DNA from: Pseudoxanthomonas sp.
GTDB taxonomy: Bacteria; Pseudomonadota; Gammaproteobacteria; Xanthomonadales; Xanthomonadaceae
Reading direction: 5' to 3'
NCBI RefSeq assembly: GCF_024710765.1
Contig: NZ_JANJUE010000068.1
Span: 1-57,435, forward strand
Length of the DNA stretch: 57,435 bases
The translations under genes were made by a program, and so were the position numbers. The notes below the pieces were generated by a model. That model saw nothing but the letters and a program-made list of their open reading frames with translations, was not told where the DNA came from and ran no database searches. The stretch's first letter is position 1. Each line of letters opens with the position of its first letter. This document shows positions 46,687 to 54,549 of the stretch, one piece after another.

Positions 46687-47342
46687 GCCGCATCCTCTAC
46701 AGCGGTACCCGCAACGCGTCCAGCTGGGCCTTCCGGGCGTGGCTGGCGCTGCGCGAACAGGGCATCGCGTTCGAGGAACACATCGTCGACATCCGCAAGC
46801 CGCAGCGCTTCGAGAACCTCGCCCGCATCGCCGCGTTCTCGCCGCCGGCGGCCGTGCCGGTGCTGGTGGACGGGGATGCCGTCATCCACGACTCGCTCGC
46901 GATCATGGAATACGCCAGTGAACTGGGTGAATCGCCCTTGCTGCCCGCCGACATCCGCGACCGCGCACGGGCACGCGCGCTGCTGGCCTGGGTGCACTCG
47001 GGCCTGTCCGGCCTGTGCGGCCGGCTGTCATTCGAAAGCGCTTTCTATCCGCAGCGGCGGCGCATGACGACCCAGGAACAGGCCGAGGCCGGGCGCATCC
47101 TGGCGGCCTGCCAGCAGGCGCTCGGGCACAGCGGTGGGCCCTATCTGTGCGGGGCGCTGTCGCTGGCGGACCTGGCGTTCGTGCCCGTGCTGTGGCGCTT
47201 GTTCGCGCATGATGTCGACGCCAGCGCCTGGCCGCAGGTCGTTGACTGGGCCCAGCGCCTGCTGTCCCGGCCGGCAGTGCGCGAATGGCTGCGCGAGGCC
47301 GAAGCGCTGCCACCGGTCTATCTGGACGACTACGGGGCCTAG
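46683..47342 (+). CDS. Glutathione S-transferase family protein
   Basis: The 219-residue protein has the thioredoxin-like N-terminal domain (ILYSGTRNASSWAFRAWLAL, AVPVLVDGDAVIHDSLAIME with the glutathione-binding Ser) and the all-helical C-terminal domain (LCGALSLADLAFVPVLWRL). Together with the GFA and VOC genes it suggests a glutathione-linked detoxification operon, though substrates are unknown. It overlaps the VOC gene by 4 bases and is convergent with sugE. Confidence 0.92.
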   Translation: MSRILYSGTRNASSWAFRAWLALREQGIAFEEHIVDIRKPQRFENLARIAAFSPPAAVPVLVDGDAVIHDSLAIMEYASELGESPLLPADIRDRARARALLAWVHSGLSGLCGRLSFESAFYPQRRRMTTQEQAEAGRILAACQQALGHSGGPYLCGALSLADLAFVPVLWRLFAHDVDASAWPQVVDWAQRLLSRPAVREWLREAEALPPVYLDDYGA

Positions 47343-47351
47343 GCGCGTCTC

Positions 47352-47669
47352 TTACGCCTCCAGCCAGCGCAGGCCGACGATGCCGAGCAGGATCAGCGCC
47401 ATGCAGCCCAGCCGGGCGGGCGAGGGGCTGTCGCCGTAGGCGAAGATGCCCAGCGCCGCGACGCCGATCGCGCCGATGCCGGTCCAGACCGCATACGCGG
47501 TGCCGGTGGGCAGATCGCGGATCGCAAGGGTCAGCAGGTAGATGCTGACCAGCGCGGCGACGATGCCGAGCACGCCGGGCACGGGACGCGTCCACCCTTG
47601 TGCGGATTTGAGGGCGCCGGCCATGACGATTTCCATCAGGCCGGCGAGGATCAACAGCCACCACGCCAT
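47352..47669 (-). CDS. sugE: SMR transporter of the SugE/Gdx type
   Basis: The 105-residue protein has four hydrophobic helices and the essential Glu13 (ILAGLMEIVMAG). The helix 3 sequence GTAYAVWTGIGAIGVAALGI is that of the SugE/Gdx subtype, which exports guanidinium or some quaternary ammonium ions, rather than the EmrE subtype. No guanidine riboswitch was recognised upstream. It is divergent from an HxlR regulator 80 bases away. Confidence 0.9.
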   Translation of the reverse strand: MAWWLLILAGLMEIVMAGALKSAQGWTRPVPGVLGIVAALVSIYLLTLAIRDLPTGTAYAVWTGIGAIGVAALGIFAYGDSPSPARLGCMALILLGIVGLRWLEA

Positions 47670-47748
47670 GGCGGACTCCGGTTCACTTGAAGGGCGCCCA
47701 GCCTGACCACACACTGGGTGCCGTACAAGTACGCACTTCGAGGTGCCC

Positions 47749-48147
47749 ATGGACAGTGGCCAGCCCATTGCGACGATGCCAACGCTGGAAACCGATGCCG
47801 CCGCGTGCCCGTCGCAGGCCGTGATGGCGTTGCTGGCGGGCAAATGGGCGCTGCCGGTCCTCACCGAGCTGGCACGCGGTCCCGTACGCAACAACGCCTT
47901 GCTCCGGCGCATCGACGGCGTGTCGCAGAAAGTGCTGACCCAGAACCTGCGCGAGCTGGAGCGCAACGGCCTGATCGCGCGCATCGACCACGGCACGGTG
48001 CCGCCGAGCGTGGAGTACCGGCTCACCGCGCTGGGCCATTCGCTGGATCGCACCCTGGTCGGGCTGGATCGCTGGGCGGAACAGCACAAGGCGGCGTTGA
48101 TCCAAGCGCGGGCGCAGCATGACCGGGGACCGGCACAACCGGAATAA
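47749..48147 (+). CDS. HxlR family (DUF24) transcriptional regulator
   Basis: The 132-residue winged-helix regulator has the family Cys near the N-terminus (Cys20, CPSQAVMALLAGKWALPVLT), the recognition helix region VSQKVLTQNLRELERNGLI and the wing VPPSVEYRLTALG. Many DUF24 proteins sense thiol-reactive compounds through that Cys. The start is ATG 47749; GTG 47743 is also in frame. GTACAAGTAC (about 47723-47732) in the gap to sugE could be part of an operator. Confidence 0.9.
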   Translation: MDSGQPIATMPTLETDAAACPSQAVMALLAGKWALPVLTELARGPVRNNALLRRIDGVSQKVLTQNLRELERNGLIARIDHGTVPPSVEYRLTALGHSLDRTLVGLDRWAEQHKAALIQARAQHDRGPAQPE

Positions 48148-48185
48148 TCGGCGGACCCGATCCCGGGTGACAGGAGCGTCGAAGC

Positions 48186-48581
48186 ATGCACCGCAAAGCC
48201 ACCGATACCACCGCGGCCGTCGATGTCTTCATGGCCGCGCTTGTCCATCCCTGCAAGGCGGAAGTGGAGGTGCTGCGCGGCATCGTGACCGGCGTGGATC
48301 CGCGCATCGCCGAAGGCATCAAATGGAACGCGCCGAGCTGGCGCCTGGACGAGTACTTCGCCACCACCCATCTGCGGGCCAGGCAGGGCATCGGGGTGAT
48401 CCTGCACCTGGGCGCGAAGACGCGAGCGCCCGAACAGCGGCCGGCGATCGACGACCCGGACGGACTGCTCGAATGGCTGGGGCCGGACCGCGCACGCGTC
48501 GCCTTTGCCGGCATGGACGAGCTGCGCCGCCGTCAATCGGCGTTCGAGGCCGTGCTGCGGCAGTGGATCCGCCTGCTCTAG
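48186..48581 (+). CDS. DUF1801 domain protein
   Basis: The 131-residue protein matches DUF1801: VDVFMAALVHPCKAEVEVLR, then GIKWNAPSWRLDEYFATTHL and a C-terminal helical part. The fold is known, the function not. AGGAG is 10 bases before the ATG. It is convergent with the next gene. Confidence 0.82.
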   Translation: MHRKATDTTAAVDVFMAALVHPCKAEVEVLRGIVTGVDPRIAEGIKWNAPSWRLDEYFATTHLRARQGIGVILHLGAKTRAPEQRPAIDDPDGLLEWLGPDRARVAFAGMDELRRRQSAFEAVLRQWIRLL

Positions 48582-48603
48582 GCGCTGTGGGCGCCGCGCG
48601 TGA

Positions 48604-48924
48604 TCACGCGTGGTCGGTCTGGTGCGCCCGCGCGAGTTCGCCGACGAGACGCCGGCCGGGATTGTCGCCGGCCATCCATTCCGCTGGCGGGAACAAATCG
48701 AACAGGCCGACCTTGAACAAGGTCGGTATCGCCGCCGCCAGTTCGCGTTCGACCGTGCCGCGTTCGCCGGCGTTGTAGCGGGTGATGTTGTGCAGCAGCG
48801 TGGCGACCGTGCCGGTCTGCACGCGACTGCCGTCCTTGAGGACGACCGCGGGCAGCACTTCGCCCTCGGCGACGATCTTGCGGTTGATGGCGGCCAGATC
48901 GTCAGGCGGGGAGGACAGGGACAT
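48604..48924 (-). CDS. Conserved protein of unknown function
   Basis: The 106-residue soluble protein contains INRKIVAEGEVLPAVVLKDG, RVQTGTVATLLHNITRYNAG and PTLFKVGLFDLFPPAEWMAG. These regular segments look conserved, but no named domain is assigned. The ATG 48924 precedes a region shared with the divergent HD-type gene; the open frame extends upstream across that gene without meaning. Confidence 0.72.
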   Translation of the reverse strand: MSLSSPPDDLAAINRKIVAEGEVLPAVVLKDGSRVQTGTVATLLHNITRYNAGERGTVERELAAAIPTLFKVGLFDLFPPAEWMAGDNPGRRLVGELARAHQTDHA

Positions 48925-48999
48925 GCGATGTTCCGGTGACGGGGATGCCTGCAAGGATGCGGGCGGATCGCGCGCGGACAAGGGCGTAGACTCGCGCCC

Positions 49000-49614
49000 A
49001 TGAGAGAACACCTGCAACCGTCCTGGCAGCGCGCCTGGCGAGGCATCGGCGCCCTCGGCGATGGCCTGGCCTGGTTCGAACAATTGCTGGCCTGCTACCG
49101 CGAGCCGCAGCGCCACTACCACACGCTGCAGCACCTCGGTGAATGCCTGGCCGCCTTCGACGAGGCGCGCGCGCTGGCCCATCGGCCGCACGAGGTCGAG
49201 CTGGCGTTGTGGTTCCACGACGCCATCTACGAGTTGAAGCGATCCGACAACGAGGTGCGCAGCGCCGACTGGGCGCGCGAGGCGCTGGTGGACGCGGAAG
49301 TCGACATCACCGCCGCGGATCGCGTCCACGCGCTGGTCATGGCGACCCGCCACGACGCGGTGCCGCGGGACGCCGACGCGCAGCTGCTGGTGGACGTGGA
49401 TCTGGCGATCCTCGGCGCGGCGCCGGATCGGTTCGCCGAATACGAGGCGCAGATCCGGAGCGAGTATGCCTTCGTGCCCGGTTGGCTGTTCCGGCACAAG
49501 CGGCGCGAGATCCTGCGCGGCTTCCTGGATCGTCCGCGGCTGTACTCGACCCCGCATTTCCATGATCGGCTGGAAGCGCGCGCGCGGGAGAATCTGGCAC
49601 GCGCGGTGTCATAG
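49000..49614 (+). CDS. Predicted HD-superfamily metal-dependent phosphohydrolase
   Basis: The 204-residue protein matches the HD-type family COG4339: EPQRHYHTLQHLGECLAAFD, then ELALWFHDAIYELKRSDNEV with the His-Asp metal pair, and later LLVDVDLAILGAAPDRFAEY. Substrate unknown. It diverges from the conserved protein at 48604 with starts 76 bases apart. Confidence 0.86.
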   Translation: MREHLQPSWQRAWRGIGALGDGLAWFEQLLACYREPQRHYHTLQHLGECLAAFDEARALAHRPHEVELALWFHDAIYELKRSDNEVRSADWAREALVDAEVDITAADRVHALVMATRHDAVPRDADAQLLVDVDLAILGAAPDRFAEYEAQIRSEYAFVPGWLFRHKRREILRGFLDRPRLYSTPHFHDRLEARARENLARAVS

Positions 49615-49665
49615 CGCCGGTCCCGGCTGGCGCCCGGGGTGACGATCAGCGGAGCAGGCGCCGCG

Positions 49666-50685
49666 CTACTCGCATTTCTTCTTGCCGCCCCACAGCTTGC
49701 CCAGGCGGAAGCCTTCGTCGTCGCATTCGGCGGGCTTGGGCGGCGCGACCGGCGCCAGTTTCGCCGCATGCGCGGCCAGGCGCTGCTTGCGCAGCTGTTC
49801 CAGCTTCTCGCGGATCTGCGGCATCATCGCCATCGCCGCGCGTTCGCCTTCCAGGATCGCGTTGTTCTTCTGCTCGAAGTCCGCCGGACCGATCTCGTTG
49901 ACGCGGGGACGGATGACGATGTCCGCACGCGCCAGCTCCTGTTCGCCCAACTTCTGGCCCATGATCGTGATCGACTGGTTGACGATACCCAGCATGCTGC
50001 CCGGGCGGGTGCCCGGTGCCTTGGTCGAGATATCCACCGCGATCACGAAGTCCGCGCCAAGCTGGCGCGCGGCGTCCACCGGCACCGGGCTGACCACGCC
50101 GCCATCGACATAGGTGGCCTTGCCGATCACCACCGGTTCGAACACCCCGGGAATGCTGCTGGACGCCCGCACCGCCTGGCCGACGTTGCCGCGCACGAAC
50201 ACGGTGCGCTCGCCGGTTTCCAGTTGGGTGGCGACCGCGGCGAAGGGCTTCTTCAGCTTCTCGATCGGGCGCTTGCCGAGCAGGCCGTTGACGTAGTCCT
50301 GCAACGCCTGGCCCTGCACCAGACCGCCGGAGAACAGGCGCACGTCGCGGATTTTGGTTTCATCCAGCGCGAACGCCTGCTTCTGCATCTGGAACGGATC
50401 CATGCCGCTGGCGTACAGCGCGCCGACCACGCTGCCGGCGCTGGTGCCGGAGACCACTTCCGGCTGGATGCCGTTGGCTTCCAGCATCTTGATCACGCCG
50501 ATGTGGGCGAACCCCTTTGCCGCGCCGCCGCCCAGGGCCACGCCGACGCGAATCGGCGATGGTGGCGGCACCGGCGCGACGGGCGTGACCGCGGCGGGCG
50601 GCGGCGAGGGCCTGGTGTTGCCGCCGCAAGCAGCGAGCAGGACCAGCGGCAGCAACCAGGACAGGCGCGGGCGAAGCGGATTCAT
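49666..50685 (-). CDS. Patatin-like phospholipase, lipoprotein
   Basis: The 339-residue enzyme has a lipobox LAAC (Cys20, Gly at +2) and a Pro-rich linker to about 45. The patatin domain has the oxyanion loop LGGGAAKG (51-58), nucleophile Ser82 in GTSAG, and catalytic Asp194 in DGG. It resembles RssA/NTE-type proteins. It probably acts on lipids at the periplasmic face of the outer membrane; the physiological substrate is unknown. Confidence 0.92.
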   Translation of the reverse strand: MNPLRPRLSWLLPLVLLAACGGNTRPSPPPAAVTPVAPVPPPSPIRVGVALGGGAAKGFAHIGVIKMLEANGIQPEVVSGTSAGSVVGALYASGMDPFQMQKQAFALDETKIRDVRLFSGGLVQGQALQDYVNGLLGKRPIEKLKKPFAAVATQLETGERTVFVRGNVGQAVRASSSIPGVFEPVVIGKATYVDGGVVSPVPVDAARQLGADFVIAVDISTKAPGTRPGSMLGIVNQSITIMGQKLGEQELARADIVIRPRVNEIGPADFEQKNNAILEGERAAMAMMPQIREKLEQLRKQRLAAHAAKLAPVAPPKPAECDDEGFRLGKLWGGKKKCE

Positions 50686-50818
50686 GAACGTGCAGGCGAA
50701 GTGGACTGGCCGCGCAGGATACCGCGTACCGGCCCAATGGCTTCCTACCGGGACGGCGGGAAGCCGGGGACGCGCAGATCAGTTGACGGAGAGGGGGCGT
50801 ATCCCCGCCACCGCCGTT

Positions 50819-51838
50819 TCAGAAGCTGTTGTCGCCATCCAGGATCCGGCCCAGCCCGCCCAGCACCGAACCTTCGCCGCGCGCCTGCCCGCCGCCCTGC
50901 GGCGCGGCCTGCAGCATGCGGCCGGCCAGGCGCGAGAACGGCAGCGACTGCATCCACACCTTGCCCGGACCGGTCAGGGTGGCCAGGAACACGCCTTCGC
51001 CACCGAAGAACATGCTCTTGATGCCGCTGACCGGGCGTACGTCCATGTTCACGCTGGCGTGGTAGGCGACCACGCAGCCGGTGTCGACATCGATGCGTTC
51101 GCCAGCCCGGAGTTCGCGTTCGACCACGGTGCCGCCGGCGTGCACGAACACCCAGCCGTCGCCTTCCAGCTTCTGCATGATGAAACCCTCGCCGCCGAAC
51201 AGGCCGGTGAGGATCTTGCGCTGGAAGTGGATGCCCACGCTGACCCCGCGCGCGCCGGCCAGGAAGCTGTCCTTCTGGCAGATCAGGGTGCCACCGTGCT
51301 CGTCCAGCTTCATCGCCAGCACCGTGCCGGGGTAGGGCGCGGCGAACGCGACCTTGGCCTTGCCGGTGCCGGTATGGGTGAACACCGTGGTGAACAGGCT
51401 CTCGCCGGTCAGCACGCGCTTGCCGGCGGACAGCAGCTTGTCCATGAAGCCGCCGCCCTGGCCACTGTGCGAGCCATTGCCGAACACGGTGTCCATCTGC
51501 ACCGTGCCGTCCTTGAACATCAGCGCGCCGGCCTCGGCGATCGCGCTCTCGCCCGGATCCAGTTCAACCTCGACGAACTGCATGTCGTGGCCGACGATGC
51601 GGAAATCGATCTCGTCGGCGCCGCGGCGGCCGCCGGAACCCGGCAGCGGCGGCACATGCGGCGGGGCGCTGGCCGCGCCGCCCAGTTCCGGCACCTCGCG
51701 CACCGCCTTCCACTCGCGCATGCCCTCGCGCCAGGCCAGCGCGCCGGGGTTGAGCTGGGCATGGCGGCGGGCGGCTTCGTCGTCCAGCGGACCGACCCGC
51801 TGCTGATCATTGGGACTATGGAAATACCACTGGCTCAT
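50819..51838 (-). CDS. AIM24 family protein with N-terminal GYF_2 domain
   Basis: The 339-residue protein starts with a GYF_2-type domain (WYFHSPNDQQRVGPLDDEAA, ALAWREGMREWKAV, about 1-60), a short linker, then an AIM24/TIGR00266 domain (IVGHDMQFVEVELDPGESAI, GTVLAMKLDEHGGTLICQKD, FVHAGGTVVERELRAGERID). AIM24 proteins form trimeric beta-barrel-like structures of unknown function. The fusion to GYF_2 is seen in several proteobacteria. A gap of 133 bases without recognised genes separates it from the patatin gene. Confidence 0.9.
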   Translation of the reverse strand: MSQWYFHSPNDQQRVGPLDDEAARRHAQLNPGALAWREGMREWKAVREVPELGGAASAPPHVPPLPGSGGRRGADEIDFRIVGHDMQFVEVELDPGESAIAEAGALMFKDGTVQMDTVFGNGSHSGQGGGFMDKLLSAGKRVLTGESLFTTVFTHTGTGKAKVAFAAPYPGTVLAMKLDEHGGTLICQKDSFLAGARGVSVGIHFQRKILTGLFGGEGFIMQKLEGDGWVFVHAGGTVVERELRAGERIDVDTGCVVAYHASVNMDVRPVSGIKSMFFGGEGVFLATLTGPGKVWMQSLPFSRLAGRMLQAAPQGGGQARGEGSVLGGLGRILDGDNSF

Positions 51839-52003
51839 GAGGGTGTCCGGGGGATGGGAAGAGCCGCGAGTCTAGCCGCGCCGCGGCCCGCCGCGACATA
51901 CCCGGAAGTCCTGCCCGGTACGGTCGGATCGCGACCGCGGTCGCGGGTGGGCGGGATCCCCGTTACCTTCGGCATGAACAGGACTTCCGGCCATTGCCCC
52001 GGC

Positions 52004-52021
52004 TGTTGCTGTAATGCAACA
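52004..52021. promoter_or_regulatory. Inverted repeat upstream of the second receptor gene
   Basis: TGTTGC-TGTAAT-GCAACA lies 54 bases before the receptor start. It shares TTGCTG-NNATGCA with the palindrome at 21930. It may be a regulator site or a leader structure. Confidence 0.4.
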
Positions 52022-52075
52022 TTCGCGTGCTATGCGGCGCCCGCCGCCCCGACCACCCACCGGAAAGCCATCGCC

Positions 52076-54352
52076 ATGTCCCGACTCCGCTCCGCCGCCG
52101 TGCGGCCGCACCGCCTTGCCTTCGCCATCGCCGCGCTGCTGCCGTTCGGCAGCGTCCTTGCACAGGAAGCGGCCACGCCCGCTCCCAAGACCGAAGCCTC
52201 GACGCTGGACACCGTGCAGGTGACCGCGCAACGCAAGGTCGAGAACATCCAGGACGTCCCGGTCTCCATCTCCAGCGTCAGCAGCGAAAAGCTCGACGTG
52301 CTGGGATCGGGCGGCAACGACATCCGCTTCCTGTCCGCGCGCGTGCCCAGCCTCAACATCGAATCCTCCTACGGCCGCGCGTTCCCGCGCTTCTACATCC
52401 GTGGCCTGGGCAACACCGACTTCGATCTCAACGCGTCGCAGCCGGTCTCGCTGGTGTACGACGAAGTAGTCCAGGAAAGCCCGCTGCTGAAGGGCTTCCC
52501 GATTTTCGATCTGGAACGCATCGAGGTGCTGCGCGGTCCGCAGGGCACCCTGTTCGGCCGCAACACCCCGGCCGGCGTGGTCAAGTTCGAATCGGCCAAG
52601 CCGACCCGGGAACTGGACGGCTATGCCCAGCTGTCCTACGGCACCGACAACATGTGGAATTTCGAGGGCGCCATCGGTGGTCCGCTCAGCGAGCGCTGGT
52701 CGGCCCGCGTCTCCGCGCTGTACCAGCGCAAGGAAGACTGGGTGAAGAACCAGAACCCGGCCGGCGTGGATCGCGGCGCCGAAGGCTATGACGAGTCCGC
52801 CGCACGCGTGCAGTTCCTGTACGAGGGCGACGCGTTCGAGGGCCTGTTCAACCTGCACAAGCGCCACCTCAACGGCACCGCCCGCCTGTTCCGCGCCAAC
52901 ATCATCAAGCCGGGCACGAATGACTTCGTGCCGGGTTTCGACAAGGACAAGATGTACACCGACGGCGTGAACTTCTCCGAGCTCGACACCTGGGGCGGCA
53001 GCGCCCGCCTGCGCTGGGATCTGGGCGACTACAACCTGTATTCGATCAGCGGCTACGAGACCGCCGAATCGCTCAACCGCGGCGACATCGACGGCGGCTA
53101 CGTCTACACCTTCGACTTCAATCCGGCCGACGGCACCGACGCCGGCCAGCCGCTGATCGGCGCGCGCTTCCCGTCCGAATCGGCCGACGGCCTGCCGCAC
53201 CACAAGCAGCTCACCCAGGAGTTCCGCCTGGAATCGGACTACAGCGGCAGGTTCAACTGGCAGGCCGGCCTGTTCTGGTTCAAGGAAGACATCCGCATCG
53301 ACAGCTTCAACTACGACTCGCTGGCGTCGGGCAACCCGCAGAGCGGGCACGCCATCCAGGAGCAGGAGAACAAGGCCTGGGCGGTGTTCGCCTCCGGTGA
53401 ATACCAGGCCACCGACAAACTGAAGCTGCGCGGCGGCGTGCGCTACACCCAGGACGAGAAGGATTTCAGCGCCAGCGTGCTGCAGGCCGTGCCGGGCGGT
53501 TCCCCGGTGGGCGGCCCGTTCCGCGAGCGCACCGACGTGGACGATGTCAGCTGGGATGCCAGCGCGGTTTACGCGTTCAATGACAGCGTGAACTTCTACG
53601 CGCGCGTCGCCAAGGGTTTCCGCGCGCCATCGATCCAGGGCCGCGTGGCCTTCGGCACCGTGACCAAGGCCGACTCGGAGGAAGTGATTTCCTACGAGGC
53701 CGGCGTCAAGGCGGACCTGTGGGACAAGCGCGCGCGCCTGGGCTTCAACGTGTTCCGCTACGACGTGGATGGCCAGCAGCTGATCGCGGTCGGCGGCGGC
53801 ACCAACCAGGCCAACCTGCTCAACGCCGACAAGACCATCGGCCAGGGCTTCGAGCTGGATCTGGAGGCCTACGTCCTGGACAACCTGCTGGTGACCTTCG
53901 GCAGCAGCTACAACGACACCGAGATCAAGGACGCCGATCTGGGCGTGGCGCCGTGCGGTGGCGGTTGCACGGTCACCGATCCGATCGTCAACGGCTTCGC
54001 CCGCATCAACGGCAACCCGCTGCCGCAGGCGCCGAAGTGGGTGCACAACCTGACCGCGCGCTACAGCGTGCCGATGGGCGATGGCGCCGAGCTGTACTTC
54101 TACACCGACTGGGCCTACCGCAGCGAAGTGAACTTCTTCCTGTACGAGTCGGTGGAATTCACCGGCAAGTCCTCGCTGGAAGGCGGCCTGCGCATCGGCT
54201 ACGGCTGGAACTACGGTGACTACGAAGTGGCGCTGTTCGGCCGCAACATCACCGACCAGACCCGCATCGTCGGCGCCATCGACTTCAACAACCTGACCGG
54301 CTTCATCAACGAGCCGCGCACCGTCGGCGCCGAGTTCACGATGAAGTTCTGA
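52076..54352 (+). CDS. TonB-dependent outer-membrane receptor
   Basis: The 758-residue receptor has a signal peptide (LAFAIAALLPFGSVLAQ, cleavage about residue 30), a TonB-box-like LDTVQVTAQR, a plug with VPVSISSVSSEKLDVLGSGG, FYIRGLGNTDFDL and IEVLRGPQGTLFGRNTPAG, and a beta-barrel ending in the canonical FTMKF with terminal Phe. The plug is of the kind common in iron-complex and other small-molecule receptors. The start ATG 52076 follows GGAAAG; a very long upstream open frame is the antisense of the AIM24 gene. It is convergent with a chitinase gene. Confidence 0.93.
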   Translation: MSRLRSAAVRPHRLAFAIAALLPFGSVLAQEAATPAPKTEASTLDTVQVTAQRKVENIQDVPVSISSVSSEKLDVLGSGGNDIRFLSARVPSLNIESSYGRAFPRFYIRGLGNTDFDLNASQPVSLVYDEVVQESPLLKGFPIFDLERIEVLRGPQGTLFGRNTPAGVVKFESAKPTRELDGYAQLSYGTDNMWNFEGAIGGPLSERWSARVSALYQRKEDWVKNQNPAGVDRGAEGYDESAARVQFLYEGDAFEGLFNLHKRHLNGTARLFRANIIKPGTNDFVPGFDKDKMYTDGVNFSELDTWGGSARLRWDLGDYNLYSISGYETAESLNRGDIDGGYVYTFDFNPADGTDAGQPLIGARFPSESADGLPHHKQLTQEFRLESDYSGRFNWQAGLFWFKEDIRIDSFNYDSLASGNPQSGHAIQEQENKAWAVFASGEYQATDKLKLRGGVRYTQDEKDFSASVLQAVPGGSPVGGPFRERTDVDDVSWDASAVYAFNDSVNFYARVAKGFRAPSIQGRVAFGTVTKADSEEVISYEAGVKADLWDKRARLGFNVFRYDVDGQQLIAVGGGTNQANLLNADKTIGQGFELDLEAYVLDNLLVTFGSSYNDTEIKDADLGVAPCGGGCTVTDPIVNGFARINGNPLPQAPKWVHNLTARYSVPMGDGAELYFYTDWAYRSEVNFFLYESVEFTGKSSLEGGLRIGYGWNYGDYEVALFGRNITDQTRIVGAIDFNNLTGFINEPRTVGAEFTMKF

Positions 54353-54353
54353 G

Positions 54354-54393
54354 GCATCGCCCGCTCCGCCGGATGGCCGGCGGAGCGGGATGC
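54354..54393 (+). terminator. Strong stem-loop after the receptor gene
   Basis: CCGCTCCGCCGG (54361-54372) and CCGGCGGAGCGG (54377-54388) pair perfectly around a 4-base loop, and flanking GCAT/ATGC (54354-54357 and 54390-54393) extend the stem. No U-tract follows, so termination may need Rho, or the stem protects the mRNA 3' end. Confidence 0.6.
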
Positions 54394-54427
54394 GGCAGTC
54401 CCATGCGGGCTGCCATGCGAGTTCCGC

Positions 54428-54508
54428 GGCAGGAGCGACGCCAGTCGCGATACCTTCCCGCGCACTGATTCCGGTGACTGCCTTCGCGACTCACGTCGTC
54501 CTGGCAGG
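54428..54508. repeat. Interspersed palindromic repeat, inverted pair (copy d)
   Basis: The left arm 54428-54454 contains GGCAGGAGCGACGCCAGTCG; the right arm 54481-54508 is the more diverged complement ending CGTCGTCCTGGCAGG. It lies between the convergent receptor and chitinase genes. Confidence 0.72.
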
Positions 54509-54549
54509 ATAAATCCCACGCGAAAAAGAAGCGGGACGCGTCCCGGCCG

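Noticed and set aside
50354-52075. Plus-strand open frame extending the second receptor upstream by 574 codons
   Set aside because: It runs antisense through the AIM24 and patatin genes and lacks motifs; a signal peptide begins at 52076.
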